64,000 bases of DNA from Pararhodobacter sp. (GTDB lineage: Bacteria; Pseudomonadota; Alphaproteobacteria; Rhodobacterales; Rhodobacteraceae): positions 2,387,001 through 2,451,000 of the forward strand of contig NZ_JAUCBZ010000015.1 in assembly GCF_034676545.1 (NCBI RefSeq), given 5' to 3'. The position numbers and the translations under genes are program-made. The notes below the pieces were generated by a model that was given only the letters and a program-made list of their open reading frames with translations, did not search any database and was not told where the DNA came from. This document shows positions 63,909 to 64,000 of this stretch, in pieces. The stretch's first letter is position 1; each line of letters opens with the position of its first letter.

Positions 63909-64000
63909 ATGGACAGTTTCATCGCGTTCATCGAATGGATCGGCGAGGCCAACGCGGGTGCTTTGTTCGGCCTGTTGACCGGCGCATTGTTTGGCGTGGC
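63909..64000 (+). CDS. soxT: YeeE/YedE-family transporter, N-terminal start (SoxT-like)
   Basis: The first 30 residues of a membrane protein, MDSFIAFIEWIG then EANAGALFGLLTGALFGV, run off the window. The hydrophobic, glycine-rich pattern and its place after soxR match the YeeE/YedE (SoxT) gene of Paracoccus, a probable sulfur-compound importer. Only the start is visible. Confidence 0.65.
   Translation, partial: MDSFIAFIEWIGEANAGALFGLLTGALFGV

Overview
The window is GC-rich chromosomal DNA of an alphaproteobacterium, most likely a member of the Rhodobacteraceae (Paracoccus/Rhodobacter/Roseobacter relatives). Evidence: a complete Paracoccus-style sox gene order, a smo/mtl polyol operon of the Rhodobacter sphaeroides type, an xdhABC set, and compact operons full of ATGA and TGATG overlaps. 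I see no rRNA, tRNA, CRISPR array, insertion sequence or prophage, so it reads as core and metabolic chromosome.

Layout. 1-12.9 kb holds housekeeping genes: a MarR regulator (cut by the edge), lipA, a peroxiredoxin, an operon of dusA, a DUF2927 lipoprotein, a mini membrane protein and a CoxE-like VWA protein, then a DUF4424 protein, hemE, an MBL hydrolase, an ArsR/LMW-phosphatase-like fusion, a YhhN protein, a D-amino-acid dehydrogenase-like flavoprotein, a DUF938 methyltransferase and an AhpD-like protein. 12.9-22.3 kb is one minus-strand operon in which xanthine dehydrogenase (xdhA, xdhB, xdhC) runs directly into a BMP-type nucleoside ABC importer (ATPase, two permeases, binding protein), which suggests purine uptake and oxidation. 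22.5-30.2 kb carries dnaE, a crotonase, hemF, a DUF2332 protein, pth and rplY.

30.7-34.8 kb is an envelope-modification module: sensor kinase and OmpR-type regulator divergent from eptA (lipid A phosphoethanolamine transferase) and dgkA (diacylglycerol kinase, which recycles the EptA by-product). 34.9-44.1 kb is a sorbitol/mannitol operon: LacI regulator, smoEFGK transporter, sorbitol and mannitol dehydrogenases and two sugar kinases. 44.4-52.6 kb is mixed: YihY protein, rsmJ, several unknown small genes, a PLP decarboxylase, an EEP-family phosphatase, a class IV aminotransferase-like protein and a spermidine-synthase-like membrane protein.

52.7-64 kb is the sox thiosulfate-oxidation cluster: soxVWXYZABCDEF on the minus strand, divergent from soxS, soxR and the start of a YeeE/YedE gene (soxT). 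SoxXA, SoxYZ, SoxB and SoxCD form the full periplasmic oxidation cycle, SoxV and SoxW supply reductant, and SoxR is the repressor.

A warning for any user: nine genes carry an apparent single-base frameshift, each at a short run of identical bases (9366, 13790, 14134, 18342, 30062, 31733, 33678, 42264, 51295). They hit unrelated genes, including a ribosomal protein and a sugar-binding protein, while both halves stay well conserved. Consensus errors in the assembly are the simplest explanation, so I annotate these as single genes with a frame interruption.
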